Assembly (NCBI GenBank): GCA_002344625.1
Contig: DDUE01000024.1
Span: 498 to 17,915 of the forward strand
Reading direction: 5' to 3'
DNA from: Rhodocyclaceae bacterium UBA2346
GTDB taxonomy: Bacteria > Pseudomonadota > Gammaproteobacteria > Burkholderiales > Rhodocyclaceae
DNA length: 17,418 bases
Every line of letters starts with the position of its first letter. Position 1 is the stretch's first letter. The notes beneath the pieces are model-generated. The model made no database searches. It was given only the letters and a program-made list of their open reading frames with translations, and was not told the origin of the DNA. This document shows, piece after piece, positions 6,998-14,593 of the stretch. Both the position numbers and the translations under genes were made by a program.

Positions 6998-7249
6998 TCA
7001 GCGCCAGACCCACTCGCGCGCGCCGACGCGCAGCGAGACGATTTCGCCGGGTTCGGTCCGGGTGTAGAGTTCGAGCTCGCCCGAGTCGAGTATGCGCGCA
7101 CCGGTAACCACCACGTCGATGAGCCGTTCCGACGATTTGGCCCGGTCGCTCAACTGCAGCCTGGGAAAGTGGGCGCGCAGCAGGTCTGCCCAGACATCGA
7201 GGGCGTCAGGCGGAAGGCTGACGAGATTCACGTCTATTTCGCGATGCAT
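6998..7249 (-). CDS. Hypothetical 83-residue protein
   Basis: I do not recognise the family. The ORF encodes a small soluble-looking protein starting MHREIDVNLVSLPPDALDVW, with no transmembrane segment, no cysteines and a mixed alpha/beta-like pattern ending in a basic, tryptophan-containing tail (EWVWR). Third codon positions are rich in G/C, as in the neighbouring genes, which favours a real gene. AGG lies about ten bases before ATG 7249, a weak ribosome site. It is on the same strand as the RquA-like gene, 171 bases upstream of it, with two palindromes in between, so co-transcription is uncertain. Overlapping plus-strand frames exist here but look less protein-like. Confidence 0.5.
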   Translation of the reverse strand: MHREIDVNLVSLPPDALDVWADLLRAHFPRLQLSDRAKSSERLIDVVVTGARILDSGELELYTRTEPGEIVSLRVGAREWVWR

Positions 7250-7519
7250 TTGGGTACCTGCGTTGGGGCAATGCCTCGGTGCGGCGGTTCTGGCAGGGCC
7301 GCCTCATCTCAAATGCCCGTCCAATTCCGACGCGCCGATGTTAACACTTTGGCTTGCTTCATTGCATGCGTTCCGATGCGGGTACGCACACATCGGAGGC
7401 GGGTCTGGCGATGACAGCTGACGGGGTTGCGCGCGACGGCCGATCGGGGGCCGGAGTGCGCACCGATATGCCATCATGGCTCAATGGCGGGAACAAAACG
7501 AAAAAGTACGTTTTACGTG
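7250..7519. other. Non-coding stretch between the small ORF and the tRNA promoter
   Basis: I see no convincing gene here. The overlapping plus-strand frames are rich in Arg, Ser and Cys and carry no motif I know. The only structure noticed is an imperfect stem-loop at 7372-7397 (outer TCCGA/TCGGA, inner TGCG/CGCA, with a CACA bulge). The promoter of the minus-strand small ORF should lie here, but no good match was found. Confidence 0.5.
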
Positions 7520-7547
7520 TTGACGCGTTCAAGTTAACGGCTATAAT
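7520..7547 (+). promoter_or_regulatory. Sigma-70 promoter of the tRNA-Arg gene
   Basis: TTGACG (7520-7525) and TATAAT (7542-7547) are separated by 16 bases, a near-consensus housekeeping promoter. The surrounding DNA is locally A/T-rich, unlike the rest of the window. Transcription would begin near 7554, about ten bases before the mature 5' end of the tRNA. Confidence 0.85.
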
Positions 7548-7563
7548 TCTGCTTCTTCGCAAC

Positions 7564-7640
7564 GCGCTCGTAGCTCAGTTGGATAGAGTACCTGGCTACG
7601 AACCAGGGGGTCGTGGGTTCGAATCCTGCCGAGCGCGCCA
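7564..7640 (+). tRNA. tRNA-Arg (anticodon ACG)
   Basis: The 77-base cloverleaf is complete. The acceptor stem is GCGCTCG (7564-7570) with CGAGCGC (7630-7636), discriminator G and an encoded CCA (7638-7640). The D arm is GCTC...GAGT with AGTTGGATA in the loop. The anticodon stem CCTGG/CCAGG encloses CTACGAA with anticodon ACG. The T loop is TTCGAAT. The A34 is expected to be edited to inosine by TadA so that CGU, CGC and CGA are read. The D-arm/anticodon region closely resembles E. coli tRNA-Arg(ACG). It has its own promoter and terminator, and no integrase or duplicated 3' end is nearby. Confidence 0.97.
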
Positions 7641-7656
7641 TAAGAATCAAGCACTT

Positions 7657-7683
7657 ACGCCACCTCAAAAAGGTGGCGTTTTT
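7657..7683 (+). terminator. Intrinsic terminator of the tRNA-Arg transcript
   Basis: A nine-base stem ACGCCACCT (7657-7665) / AGGTGGCGT (7671-7679) with a CAAAA loop runs into TTTTT (7679-7683). It starts 17 bases after the CCA end. It is also the first such element met by transcripts coming from the DUF2784 gene on the other strand, where the complementary A-run and stem could work weakly. Confidence 0.9.
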
Positions 7684-7736
7684 GCTTTCTGCGCGCGATG
7701 TTTGACACAGATCCGGGTACGTGACCGGGAGGCGCG

Positions 7737-8165
7737 CTAGCGAGTTCTTCCGCTACTGGGTTTGCCGCGACCGAATCGCGGTGGGAAGCGCCACCATGTG
7801 GCAAGCACCGCGAGGCCGAAGATCGAGTACAAACCGGTGAACACCCAGGCGGGCGCGTTCCAGAACAGCAGCGCCTGCAGCCAGTGTTCGATGAAACCGT
7901 TGGCGTAGTAGGGGCCCGCCCGGGTCTGCGCGCGCACGCGCAACCACATCTCGAGTGTGGTCAGCGGGCACACCATGCCGATCCAGGCTTCGGCGACGAC
8001 GATGCCAATGGTCGCGACATGCGTCAGCCGGAACCACGGGGCATTCACCCACGACCAGCCGTAGCGGTTGCCGATCAGGATCAGGGGCAGGCCGGCAACG
8101 ACGAACAGGACGATCGCGGCATGAAGTACGAGCACCGCGTCGGCGAGCAACTGGTAGCCAGGCAT
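7737..8165 (-). CDS. DUF2784 family small membrane protein
   Basis: This 142-residue protein has about four hydrophobic segments. Characteristic DUF2784 stretches are the N-terminal LLADAVLVLHAAIVLFVVAGLPLI pattern, then GNRYGWSWVNAPWFRLTHV, WIGMVCPLTTLE (Cys at about residue 66), and YYANGFIEHWLQALLFW. The function of the family is unknown. It is an inner-membrane protein with a basic C-terminal tail (residues after about 128) likely to be cytoplasmic. CGGAA lies just before ATG 8165 and supports the start. It sits 133 bases downstream of phaG on the same strand. A hairpin at 8186-8206 lies between them, so it may be a separate unit. Confidence 0.85.
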   Translation of the reverse strand: MPGYQLLADAVLVLHAAIVLFVVAGLPLILIGNRYGWSWVNAPWFRLTHVATIGIVVAEAWIGMVCPLTTLEMWLRVRAQTRAGPYYANGFIEHWLQALLFWNAPAWVFTGLYSIFGLAVLATWWRFPPRFGRGKPSSGRTR

Positions 8166-8185
8166 CGCATTCCGAAGAAGGGGCG

Positions 8186-8206
8186 CTCCGGCGTCACATG
8201 CCGGAG
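8186..8206 (-). terminator. Hairpin between phaG and the DUF2784 gene, possible pha operon terminator
   Basis: CTCCGGC (8186-8192) and GCCGGAG (8200-8206) are perfect 7-base arms around a 7-base loop. On the minus strand the stem is followed by CGCCCCTTCTT, which is only moderately T-rich. The element lies about 93 bases after the phaG stop and about 20 bases before the DUF2784 start, so it could end pha transcripts or form a leader hairpin. Confidence 0.35.
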
Positions 8207-8298
8207 AACGGTTTGTGGCCCGGCAATCGGCTGAGTCCGGGCGGGTTGTGCTTGCGCCGGGGTGTGTCGACGTGCCGGCTTCGCACGCGCGCGACGGG

Positions 8299-8685
8299 TC
8301 AGGTCCGCTCGCGATCCTCCCCGCCCGAGCGGTGTGCGTCGTGCTTCTCGGCGCCGGTGATCAAGCGGCCGGCGCGCAGGTCGCGATACACCGCCGCGCG
8401 CATGATCAGCATCGCGACGACCGGCGCGCTCATCAGGATGAAGGCGCTGATGAGGAGTTCATGGATCACCGGCCGTGACTGTTGCACGGTGAAGTAAAGC
8501 ATCGACGCAATCAGGATGCAGCCGGCGCCCAGGGTGATCGTAATCGCCGGGCCGTGAATGCGCTGGTAGAAGTGCTTGAGGCGTACCAGTCCGAGCGCGC
8601 CGACGAGCGTGATCACGCCGCCGAACACCAGCAGGAGCGCGGTCGGCAGGGCTGCCCACCACGGGAGTGCGTCGGCCGGGCTCAT
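8299..8685 (-). CDS. phaG: Monovalent cation/H+ antiporter subunit G
   Basis: This 128-residue protein is the last subunit of the Mrp/Mnh/Pha antiporter, which exchanges cytoplasmic Na+ or K+ for protons. It has three hydrophobic helices and the family segments GVITLVGALGLVRLKHFYQRIH (to about residue 44) and GPAITITLGAGCILIAS, then a charged C-terminal tail (about 105-128). The ATG at 8685 overlaps the phaF stop as ATGA, which fixes the start; longer upstream readings of this frame run through phaF and are spurious. Subunits E, F and G are thought to form the cation-handling side of the complex with part of subunit A. No defect seen. Confidence 0.93.
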   Translation of the reverse strand: MSPADALPWWAALPTALLLVFGGVITLVGALGLVRLKHFYQRIHGPAITITLGAGCILIASMLYFTVQQSRPVIHELLISAFILMSAPVVAMLIMRAAVYRDLRAGRLITGAEKHDAHRSGGEDRERT

Positions 8686-8966
8686 TCGATTACCTCGCCG
8701 CGCATCAGGAACTTGGCCAGCGCGACCGTCGACACGAAACCGATCAACGCGATCAACATCGCCGCTTCGAAGTAGATCAGGTTGCCGAAGCGGATGCCCA
8801 GCATCAGCACCAGCAGCATCGTGCACATCCACAGCGTATCCAGCGCGAGGATGCGGTCTTGAGCGGTGGGGCCGATCACGAGACGCAGGGCGCACAACAG
8901 CATCGACAAGGCCACGCATACCAGGGCGAACCAGATTGCGACGGACAGCAGGGCGGCAGTCGTCAT
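8682..8966 (-). CDS. phaF: Monovalent cation/H+ antiporter subunit F
   Basis: This 94-residue, three-helix membrane protein has the MrpF signature around LVIGPTAQDRILALDTL (29-45), including the conserved GP..QDR...D pattern, and a C-terminal helix IALIGFVSTVALAKFL. The start ATG 8966 overlaps the phaE stop and the stop overlaps the phaG start, both as ATGA. The size is normal. It assembles with the E and G subunits in the inner membrane. The longer in-frame reading upstream is a shadow of phaE. Confidence 0.94.
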   Translation of the reverse strand: MTTAALLSVAIWFALVCVALSMLLCALRLVIGPTAQDRILALDTLWMCTMLLVLMLGIRFGNLIYFEAAMLIALIGFVSTVALAKFLMRGEVIE

Positions 8967-9481
8967 GGGTGTTCTCCGGAGACGGCGGCCGGCTCGAAAA
9001 GCTCGCGGATCGGCTGCTCGTACTGTGTCTTGATCGTGTTGATCCACCACTGTTCGTCGTGCAGGTCGAACACGTGCAGCAGCAACTCGTTGTTGTCGGG
9101 CAGCAATTCCACCCAAACCGTGCCGGGCGTCGAATTGATCAGGCACGACAGCAGGGCCAGGCCATGGGGGCTGCGCAGTTCCAGCGGCACATGGATGAAT
9201 TGCGAGTTCACGCCGTCCGCCTTGCGGAACAGGATGATGCGGCTCACGTTGAAGCACGAGCGCACGATCTCGATGGCGGATCGCCACAGCAGGCGAAAGA
9301 GCGCGAGAGGCCGGCCGATGCGGGCATGGCCGTGAGGCTGCAGCGGGCGTGCGAGCAGCGGGGCGGCGATGGCGAGCACCGCGCCCAGCAGCAGGTGGGC
9401 GGGATCGATGCTCTGGTTGAGCAGCAGCCAGGTGGCGAACAGCGCGAGCGACAGCGGGAGCGACGGCAACCAGCGCTTCAT
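8963..9481 (-). CDS. phaE: Monovalent cation/H+ antiporter subunit E
   Basis: This 172-residue MrpE-family protein has two N-terminal hydrophobic helices (about 8-22 and 28-45) followed by a soluble domain. Visible family features are FRLLWRSAIEIVRSCFNVSR (62-81) and the ANSIT-like region LLSCLINSTPGTVWVELLPD (110-129), then a C-terminal HVFDLHDEQW stretch. The GTVWVEL segment is strongly conserved in this family. ATG 9481 overlaps the phaD stop. MrpE is needed for assembly and activity of the complex in other bacteria. Confidence 0.94.
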   Translation of the reverse strand: MKRWLPSLPLSLALFATWLLLNQSIDPAHLLLGAVLAIAAPLLARPLQPHGHARIGRPLALFRLLWRSAIEIVRSCFNVSRIILFRKADGVNSQFIHVPLELRSPHGLALLSCLINSTPGTVWVELLPDNNELLLHVFDLHDEQWWINTIKTQYEQPIRELFEPAAVSGEHP

Positions 9482-11115
9482 GGCCGATCTCCGTTTTCCG
9501 CTGCGCGGCTCACCGGCGGTTCGCCGGTCACGCGTTCGGCATAGGCGCCGCTGTGGGCCAGACCGAAGACCGTGCGGTCGAGATAGGCGAAAACCGCGCC
9601 GGCCTGCACCGTCAGCACGACGCACAGCACCACCAACGTGGCGATCGGCGCGGCCTCGGAGAACTGCAACCGCGGCGGCGCGACCGCGCCCGAGGCCCAG
9701 AACGTGCGCACGCCCAGGCGCATCAGGGCGATGATGGCGGCAAGGCCGGCGAACACGATCAGCGCCATCATCAGCCATGTCATCGGCGCCACGGCCGTCG
9801 CCCCGCCGCCATCGCTCGCATCGAGCAAGGCGTGGAACAGGCTGAACTTGGCAACGAAACCCGACAGGGGCGGCATGCCGCTGATGACCAGTGCGCAGCC
9901 GGCGAATGCGAGGCCCAGGAACGCCAGCGACCGCGGGATGCCGACCCCGACCGGATCTTCGGGCTTGTCTTCGATTGCGAAGGCTTCCATCGTCACTGCC
10001 AGCAGCGCCGCACCCGGCGGGCGAATGCGCTCGGTGAGCTCGATCAGCATCATGAACGCGGCCATCGCCAGGGTCGAGCCGACCAAGTAGTAGAGGCCGG
10101 CGGCCAGTACCCCGGCTTCGGACTGGCCGATCACCGCGAGCAGGGTGCCCGACGAGATGATCGCGCCGTAGCCGGCCATGCGCCCGCCATCCTGGCTGGC
10201 GAGCATGCCGATCGCGCCGAACATGAGGGTCGCCATGCCGCCGATCGTCAGCGCTTCGAGGCCAAAGCCGGTGAGCGCTCCTGCCTCGTCGCCGAATATC
10301 GACTGCCAGACCCGCAGCACCGCGTAAACACCGACCTTGGTCATCAGCACCAGCATCGCCGCAACCGGTGGCGACGCCGCGGCATAGGTGCCCGGCAGCC
10401 AGAAGCCGAGCGGCCACATCGCGCCCTTGGTCAGAAACGCCAGGGCCAGTATGCAGGCGCCGACCGAGAGCAGATAGCCGTCTTCGGCGCCCAGCAAAGC
10501 GACCCGGGCGCCCAGGTCGGCGATGTTGAGGGTGCCGGCCGCGGCGTAGATCAGCGCGACGCCGATCAGGAACAGGAACGATGCTACCAGGTTGATCGCG
10601 ACGTACTGCATGCCGGTGCGGATGCGGCGCAGGTTGTAGCCGTGCAGCACCAGGCCGTACGACGCCGCGAGCATCACCTCGAAGAACACGAACAGGTTGA
10701 ACAGGTCGTTGGTCAGGAAGGCGCCATTGAGCCCCATCAACAGGAACTGGAACAGTGAATGGAAATGCACGCCGATGCGGCTCCAGCGCTGCATCGAGAA
10801 AACCAGCACCGCGAGTGCGATGGTGGCGGTGAGCAGCAGCATCAGCGCCGCGAGCCGGTCGACCACCAGCGCGATGCCGAACGGCGCGGCCCAGTTGGCC
10901 GCCAGATACACGCCGATGTCCTGTGGCCAGTGCCCGCCGTCCACCATCAGCAGCAGGGCGAGGGCGATCAGCAGCGACAGCGTGGTGCTCGCCAGGTTGA
11001 ACGCGAATTTCAGTTGATGGCGCGATTCGTTGACCGGAATCAGCAGCGCGCCGACCAGCAGCGGCACCAGCACCGGCAGCACGATCAGGTGCTGTGGCCA
11101 GGGGATCGCATTCAT
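9478..11115 (-). CDS. phaD: Monovalent cation/H+ antiporter subunit D
   Basis: This 545-residue polytopic protein is homologous to the NuoM/NuoN/NuoL proton-pumping subunits of complex I. The proton-path residues are visible: Glu146 in FFEVML, Lys230 in LTKGAMWPLGFWLP and Lys260 in LMTKVGVY. About fourteen helices are expected. GAGGAG at 11124-11129 (complement), eight bases before ATG 11115, is a good ribosome site and confirms the start, which overlaps the phaC stop. Together with subunit A it is the proton-translocating module of the antiporter. Complete and normal in length. Confidence 0.95.
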   Translation of the reverse strand: MNAIPWPQHLIVLPVLVPLLVGALLIPVNESRHQLKFAFNLASTTLSLLIALALLLMVDGGHWPQDIGVYLAANWAAPFGIALVVDRLAALMLLLTATIALAVLVFSMQRWSRIGVHFHSLFQFLLMGLNGAFLTNDLFNLFVFFEVMLAASYGLVLHGYNLRRIRTGMQYVAINLVASFLFLIGVALIYAAAGTLNIADLGARVALLGAEDGYLLSVGACILALAFLTKGAMWPLGFWLPGTYAAASPPVAAMLVLMTKVGVYAVLRVWQSIFGDEAGALTGFGLEALTIGGMATLMFGAIGMLASQDGGRMAGYGAIISSGTLLAVIGQSEAGVLAAGLYYLVGSTLAMAAFMMLIELTERIRPPGAALLAVTMEAFAIEDKPEDPVGVGIPRSLAFLGLAFAGCALVISGMPPLSGFVAKFSLFHALLDASDGGGATAVAPMTWLMMALIVFAGLAAIIALMRLGVRTFWASGAVAPPRLQFSEAAPIATLVVLCVVLTVQAGAVFAYLDRTVFGLAHSGAYAERVTGEPPVSRAAENGDRP

Positions 11116-11453
11116 TCGCGCGGCTCCTCGCCATCGACATGGTCGCTGCCCGTCAGTCCGCGTGCGCCGATCATGATCACCAGATAGAGCGCGGTGGTTG
11201 CGAAGCCGATCACGATCGCGGTCAGAACCAGCGCCTGCGGCAGCGGGTCGGCGAACTGGGTCGGGTCGATGCCGGGGTCCGGGGTGATCGGCGGCCGGTT
11301 GACCCACAGGCGGCCCATCGCAAAGATGAACAGATTCACTGCGTACGACATGAGCATCAGGCCGGTGATCAGCTGGAAGGTGCGCGGGCGTAGGATCAAC
11401 CAGATTCCAGCGCCGAACACCACCCCGACGGAGATCGCGACGACGAGTTCCAT
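11112..11453 (-). CDS. phaC: Monovalent cation/H+ antiporter subunit C
   Basis: This 113-residue, three-helix protein belongs to the MrpC/NuoK family. The NuoK-like stretch ITGLMLMSYAVNLFIFAMG (29-47) and the third-helix segment DPLPQALVLTAIVIGFATTA (69-88) are typical; the latter is highly conserved among MrpC proteins. ATG 11453 shares one base with the phaAB stop (TGATG), so translation is probably coupled. The symbol follows the pH-adaptation (Pha) nomenclature and has nothing to do with polyhydroxyalkanoate synthase. Confidence 0.94.
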   Translation of the reverse strand: MELVVAISVGVVFGAGIWLILRPRTFQLITGLMLMSYAVNLFIFAMGRLWVNRPPITPDPGIDPTQFADPLPQALVLTAIVIGFATTALYLVIMIGARGLTGSDHVDGEEPRE

Positions 11454-14347
11454 CAGCTTGCCCTCCGGCCGGTGTCCGCCGGCTCGTCGCCCGGCAGGCG
11501 GTGCGCGCGTACCGACTGGTGGGCGAGGGCGACGAGGATCAGCATGGTCGTGCCGACCACCGCCGTGAATACCCCGAGATCGAACACGAAGGCACTCGGC
11601 AGGTGCAGATCACCCAGCAGCGGCAGGCTCACATGGGCCGTGTGGGTGGTCAGGAAGGGGTGGCCGAACAGCCACGCACCGAGGCCGGTGATGCACGCCA
11701 GCACCAGGCCGAAAGCCAGCCAGCGATGGGGGCGCAGGCGCAGGTGATTCTCGACCCAGACCGCGCCGGCGAGCATGTACTGGACGAGGATCGCGACTGC
11801 GAATATCAGGCCGGCGACGAAGCCGCCGCCCGGCAGGTTGTGCCCGCGCATGAAGAAATACACGGCGATCACGCCCAGGAAGGGCAGCAACAGACGCAGA
11901 TAGATGCCGGCCACCATCAGGTAGCCGCTGTTGGCCTGTTCGGCCGGCGTCTGGCGGCTGGCGGGATCGATCTCGTGGCGTTGCTGGGCGGGTATGCCGG
12001 CGCTCTCGGCCGCCGGGCGGAAACGGCGCAGCAGCGCATACACCGTCAGCGCGACGATGCTGAGCACGGTCACCTCGCCGAGCGTATCGAAGCTGCGGAA
12101 ATCCACCAGCAACACATTCACCACGTTGCTGCCGCCGCCTTCACCCAGCGCGCGCAGCAGGAAGAAGCTGGAAATCGTGTCCGACGCGGGGTGGATCAGC
12201 ACCGCGTATGTCAGCGCGGCCATGGCCAGACCGCCCGCCACTGCCACGGTCAGGTCGCGTGAGCGGTGCAGCCACGCGCGGCGCGGCGTTGCGAGTTCGA
12301 GCTCCTTCGGCGCGATGCGTGGCGGCAGCCAGCGCAGGCCGAGCAGGATGAGGACCGTGGTCACGGTTTCCACCATCAACTGGGTGAGCGCGAGGTCGGG
12401 CGCCGACAGCCACAGAAAGGTGGCCGCGGTGATGATGCCGGTGCCGCCGACCAGGGTAAGCGCCGCCAGACGGTGGTACTTGGCCATCCACGCGCCGGCC
12501 ACGGCGCATGCGCAGCCGATGATCCAGATGGCGGCGAACAGTGGGTCGGCGTCCTGCCGCGGGATGATCGTCCAGTGCTGCGGCATCCCGGCGAGCAGCA
12601 GCGGCACGCCCATCATCGCGATCATCATCAGCAGCAGTTGCGGTTGCAGGCGGGTGGTGCCCAGGCGCTTGAGCAGCCATTCGGCGCCGCTGGTCAGGCG
12701 CAACATGACGGTTTCGTAGGTCTGGGCGCCGTTGAAGCGGTAGATCAGCGGCGTGTGCTCGCGCGCGTTCAGGTTGAAACGCGCGCGCAGAACGATGTAG
12801 AACAGCACTCCGCCGATCAACGCGACCACGCTCATCAGAAGCGGCAGGTTGAAGCCGTGCCAGACCGCGAGGTCGTAATGCGGGGTGTTCGCGCCGAGGG
12901 TCGCGTGGACCGCGACATCCAGCACCGGTCCGATGCTGATCGCCGGCATTACCCCCACGACCAGGCAGGTGAGCACCAGCAGCTCGACCGGAAACCGCAT
13001 CCAGCGTGGCGGCTCGTGCGGTTCGCGGGGCAGGTCGGTGGCCAGCGGGCCGAAGAAGATCGCGATGAAGCGCAGCGAATAGGCGACGCTGAAAGTGCCC
13101 ATCGCCACGGCCGCCATCGACATCCACCAGTTGCGCTCCGACCCCACGAGCAGGGCTTCGGAAAAGAACATCTCCTTGGACAGGAAGCCGTTGAGCAGCG
13201 GCACGCCCGCCATCGCCGCACCCGCGACGATCGCGAGCGTCGCCGTGATCGGCAGCTTGTGGCGCAGGCCGCGCAGGATCCGCATGTCGCGCGTGCCGGT
13301 CTCGTGATCGATGATGCCGGCGGCCATGAACAGCGACGCCTTGAAGGTTGCGTGGTTGAGGATGTGGAAGATCGCGGCGACCATCGCGAGCGGCGTGCCG
13401 ATGCCGATCAGCACCGTGATCAGCCCGAGGTGGCTGATCGTCGAGTAGGCGAGCAGACCTTTGAGATCGTGCTGGAAGATGGCGGCGAAGGCGCCGATCA
13501 GCAGCGTGCACACGCCGGCCCCGCCGATGATCCAGGTCCACTCCGGGGTGCCGGCCAGTGCCGGCCACAGCCGCACCAGCAGAAACACGCCGGCCTTGAC
13601 CATCGTCGCCGAGTGCAGGTACGACGACACCGGCGTGGGCGCGGCCATCGCGTGGGGCAGCCAGAAATGAAACGGAAACTGCGCGCTCTTGGTGAGCGCG
13701 CCCAGCGCGATCAGCACCAGCGCGACCATGTAGAGGTCGTGGGCGCGGATGAGATCCCCGGAGGCGAGCACGACGTCCAGGTCGTAGCTGCCCGCGATGT
13801 GCCCGAGCACCAGCACGCCGGCCATCAGGCACAGCCCGCCGGTCGCGGTGACGGTGAACGCCATGCGCGCGCCGCGCCGCGCGTCGGCGCGATGGTGCCA
13901 GTACGCGATCAGCAGGAACGAGGTCAGGCTGGTGAGCTCCCAGAACACCACCAGTTGCACCAGGTTGCCGGACAGCACGACGCCCAGCATCGAGCCCATG
14001 AACGCGAGCAGGAACGAAAAGAAACGCGGCACCGGATCGGAAGGCGACATGTAGTAGCGGGCATAGAGCACCACCAGCAGGCCGATCGCCAGCACCAGCA
14101 TGGTGAATACCCAGGCCAGCCCATCCACCCGCAGCACGAAATCGAGCCCTTGCGCCGGAAGCCATTGAAACTCGTGACGATGCACCTCGCCCGCCGCAAT
14201 TTCCGGGTACAGCGAGGCGGCGACGAACAGTCCGTAGAGCGTCACGCCGGCGGCGAGCCAGGCTTCGCGATTGCGCGCGTCCTCGGGCATCAGGGCCGCG
14301 ATCAGGCTTCCGGCGAACGGAACGAGAATCAATGAAAAAAGCAGCAT
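11453..14347 (-). CDS. phaAB: Fused monovalent cation/H+ antiporter subunits A and B
   Basis: This 964-residue protein joins MrpA and MrpB in one chain, the arrangement of group-2 Mrp operons (PhaAB of Sinorhizobium). The N-terminal NuoL-like part (about 1-500) has Glu137 in VFWELTS, Lys220 in LTKSAQFPFHFWLPHAM, and His245/Lys251 in SSYLHSATMVKAGV. A DUF4040-type domain follows (about 630-760) with APDLALTQLMVE and SFDTLGEVTVL. The MrpB part (about 806-964) carries FFMRGHNLPGGGFVAG. The start at ATG 14347 is chosen because MLLFSLILVPF matches family N-termini. No Shine-Dalgarno is visible before it, and the frame remains open to 14545. First gene of the pha operon. Confidence 0.94.
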   Translation of the reverse strand: MLLFSLILVPFAGSLIAALMPEDARNREAWLAAGVTLYGLFVAASLYPEIAAGEVHRHEFQWLPAQGLDFVLRVDGLAWVFTMLVLAIGLLVVLYARYYMSPSDPVPRFFSFLLAFMGSMLGVVLSGNLVQLVVFWELTSLTSFLLIAYWHHRADARRGARMAFTVTATGGLCLMAGVLVLGHIAGSYDLDVVLASGDLIRAHDLYMVALVLIALGALTKSAQFPFHFWLPHAMAAPTPVSSYLHSATMVKAGVFLLVRLWPALAGTPEWTWIIGGAGVCTLLIGAFAAIFQHDLKGLLAYSTISHLGLITVLIGIGTPLAMVAAIFHILNHATFKASLFMAAGIIDHETGTRDMRILRGLRHKLPITATLAIVAGAAMAGVPLLNGFLSKEMFFSEALLVGSERNWWMSMAAVAMGTFSVAYSLRFIAIFFGPLATDLPREPHEPPRWMRFPVELLVLTCLVVGVMPAISIGPVLDVAVHATLGANTPHYDLAVWHGFNLPLLMSVVALIGGVLFYIVLRARFNLNAREHTPLIYRFNGAQTYETVMLRLTSGAEWLLKRLGTTRLQPQLLLMMIAMMGVPLLLAGMPQHWTIIPRQDADPLFAAIWIIGCACAVAGAWMAKYHRLAALTLVGGTGIITAATFLWLSAPDLALTQLMVETVTTVLILLGLRWLPPRIAPKELELATPRRAWLHRSRDLTVAVAGGLAMAALTYAVLIHPASDTISSFFLLRALGEGGGSNVVNVLLVDFRSFDTLGEVTVLSIVALTVYALLRRFRPAAESAGIPAQQRHEIDPASRQTPAEQANSGYLMVAGIYLRLLLPFLGVIAVYFFMRGHNLPGGGFVAGLIFAVAILVQYMLAGAVWVENHLRLRPHRWLAFGLVLACITGLGAWLFGHPFLTTHTAHVSLPLLGDLHLPSAFVFDLGVFTAVVGTTMLILVALAHQSVRAHRLPGDEPADTGRRAS

Positions 14348-14593
14348 CGGGACTGGAGCTGGAGGTGGTTCGTCATCAATCGGGTGGCAGGAGCGGGAAT
14401 CTACCCGTTGCATGTGACGCGTATGCCATCGCTGCGCGCCAACGACACGAAGGATATCACAGCAAGTTTGATGCCTGCGAGTCGCAGAGGGTTCGATTCG
14501 CGTACCAGATCGAACGGCGGCGATCGGTGTCGGCACGCCGGCCACGCGCCGCCACGATCAATCCGGCGGCGCGATCGCGCGATCGAGCCATGC
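14348..14593. other. Intergenic region upstream of the pha operon
   Basis: This 246-base gap separates the P-type ATPase stop from phaAB, both on the minus strand, so the pha promoter should be here. I found no convincing -35/-10 pair; a TATCCT-like hexamer on the minus strand near 14452-14457 has no -35 partner. The region also contains the dyad elements listed separately. No recognisable ORF or known riboswitch fold was seen by eye. Confidence 0.4.
14545..14585 (-). terminator. Dyad elements just after the P-type ATPase gene, possible terminator
   Basis: CGCGCCGCC (14545-14553) and GGCGGCGCG (14565-14573) are perfect 9-base arms around an 11-base loop. A second overlapping perfect palindrome, CGATCGCGCGATCG (14572-14585), lies between it and the ATPase stop at 14594. 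No T-run follows on the minus strand, so if this ends ATPase transcription it is a hairpin-only or Rho-assisted site. Confidence 0.35.

Noticed and set aside
6977..7414. 145-residue plus-strand frame opposite the 83-residue ORF
   Set aside because: Its composition is less protein-like than that of the minus-strand ORF and it has no visible ribosome site. The choice between strands is not certain, which is reflected in the modest confidence of the small ORF.
7564..7640. tRNA-Arg as an integration (att) site
   Set aside because: There is no integrase, no direct repeat of the tRNA 3' end and no compositional break beside it in this window.
7354..7740. 128-residue plus-strand frame running through the tRNA gene
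   Set aside because: It reads through the tRNA promoter, the tRNA and the terminator, so it cannot be a normal protein gene.
11112..11453. phaC as polyhydroxyalkanoate synthase by name
   Set aside because: The protein is a 113-residue NuoK/MrpC-like membrane subunit. The shared symbol is a nomenclature coincidence.
12266..14335. 689-residue plus-strand open frame opposite phaAB
   Set aside because: It has the same low-complexity charged composition and lies fully antisense to the fused antiporter subunit. No ribosome site or family resemblance was seen.
14572..14585. CGATCG-rich palindrome as a repeat array or replication-origin element
   Set aside because: It is a single short palindrome in a GC-rich intergenic region, not repeated in an ordered array, with no origin-type genes nearby.
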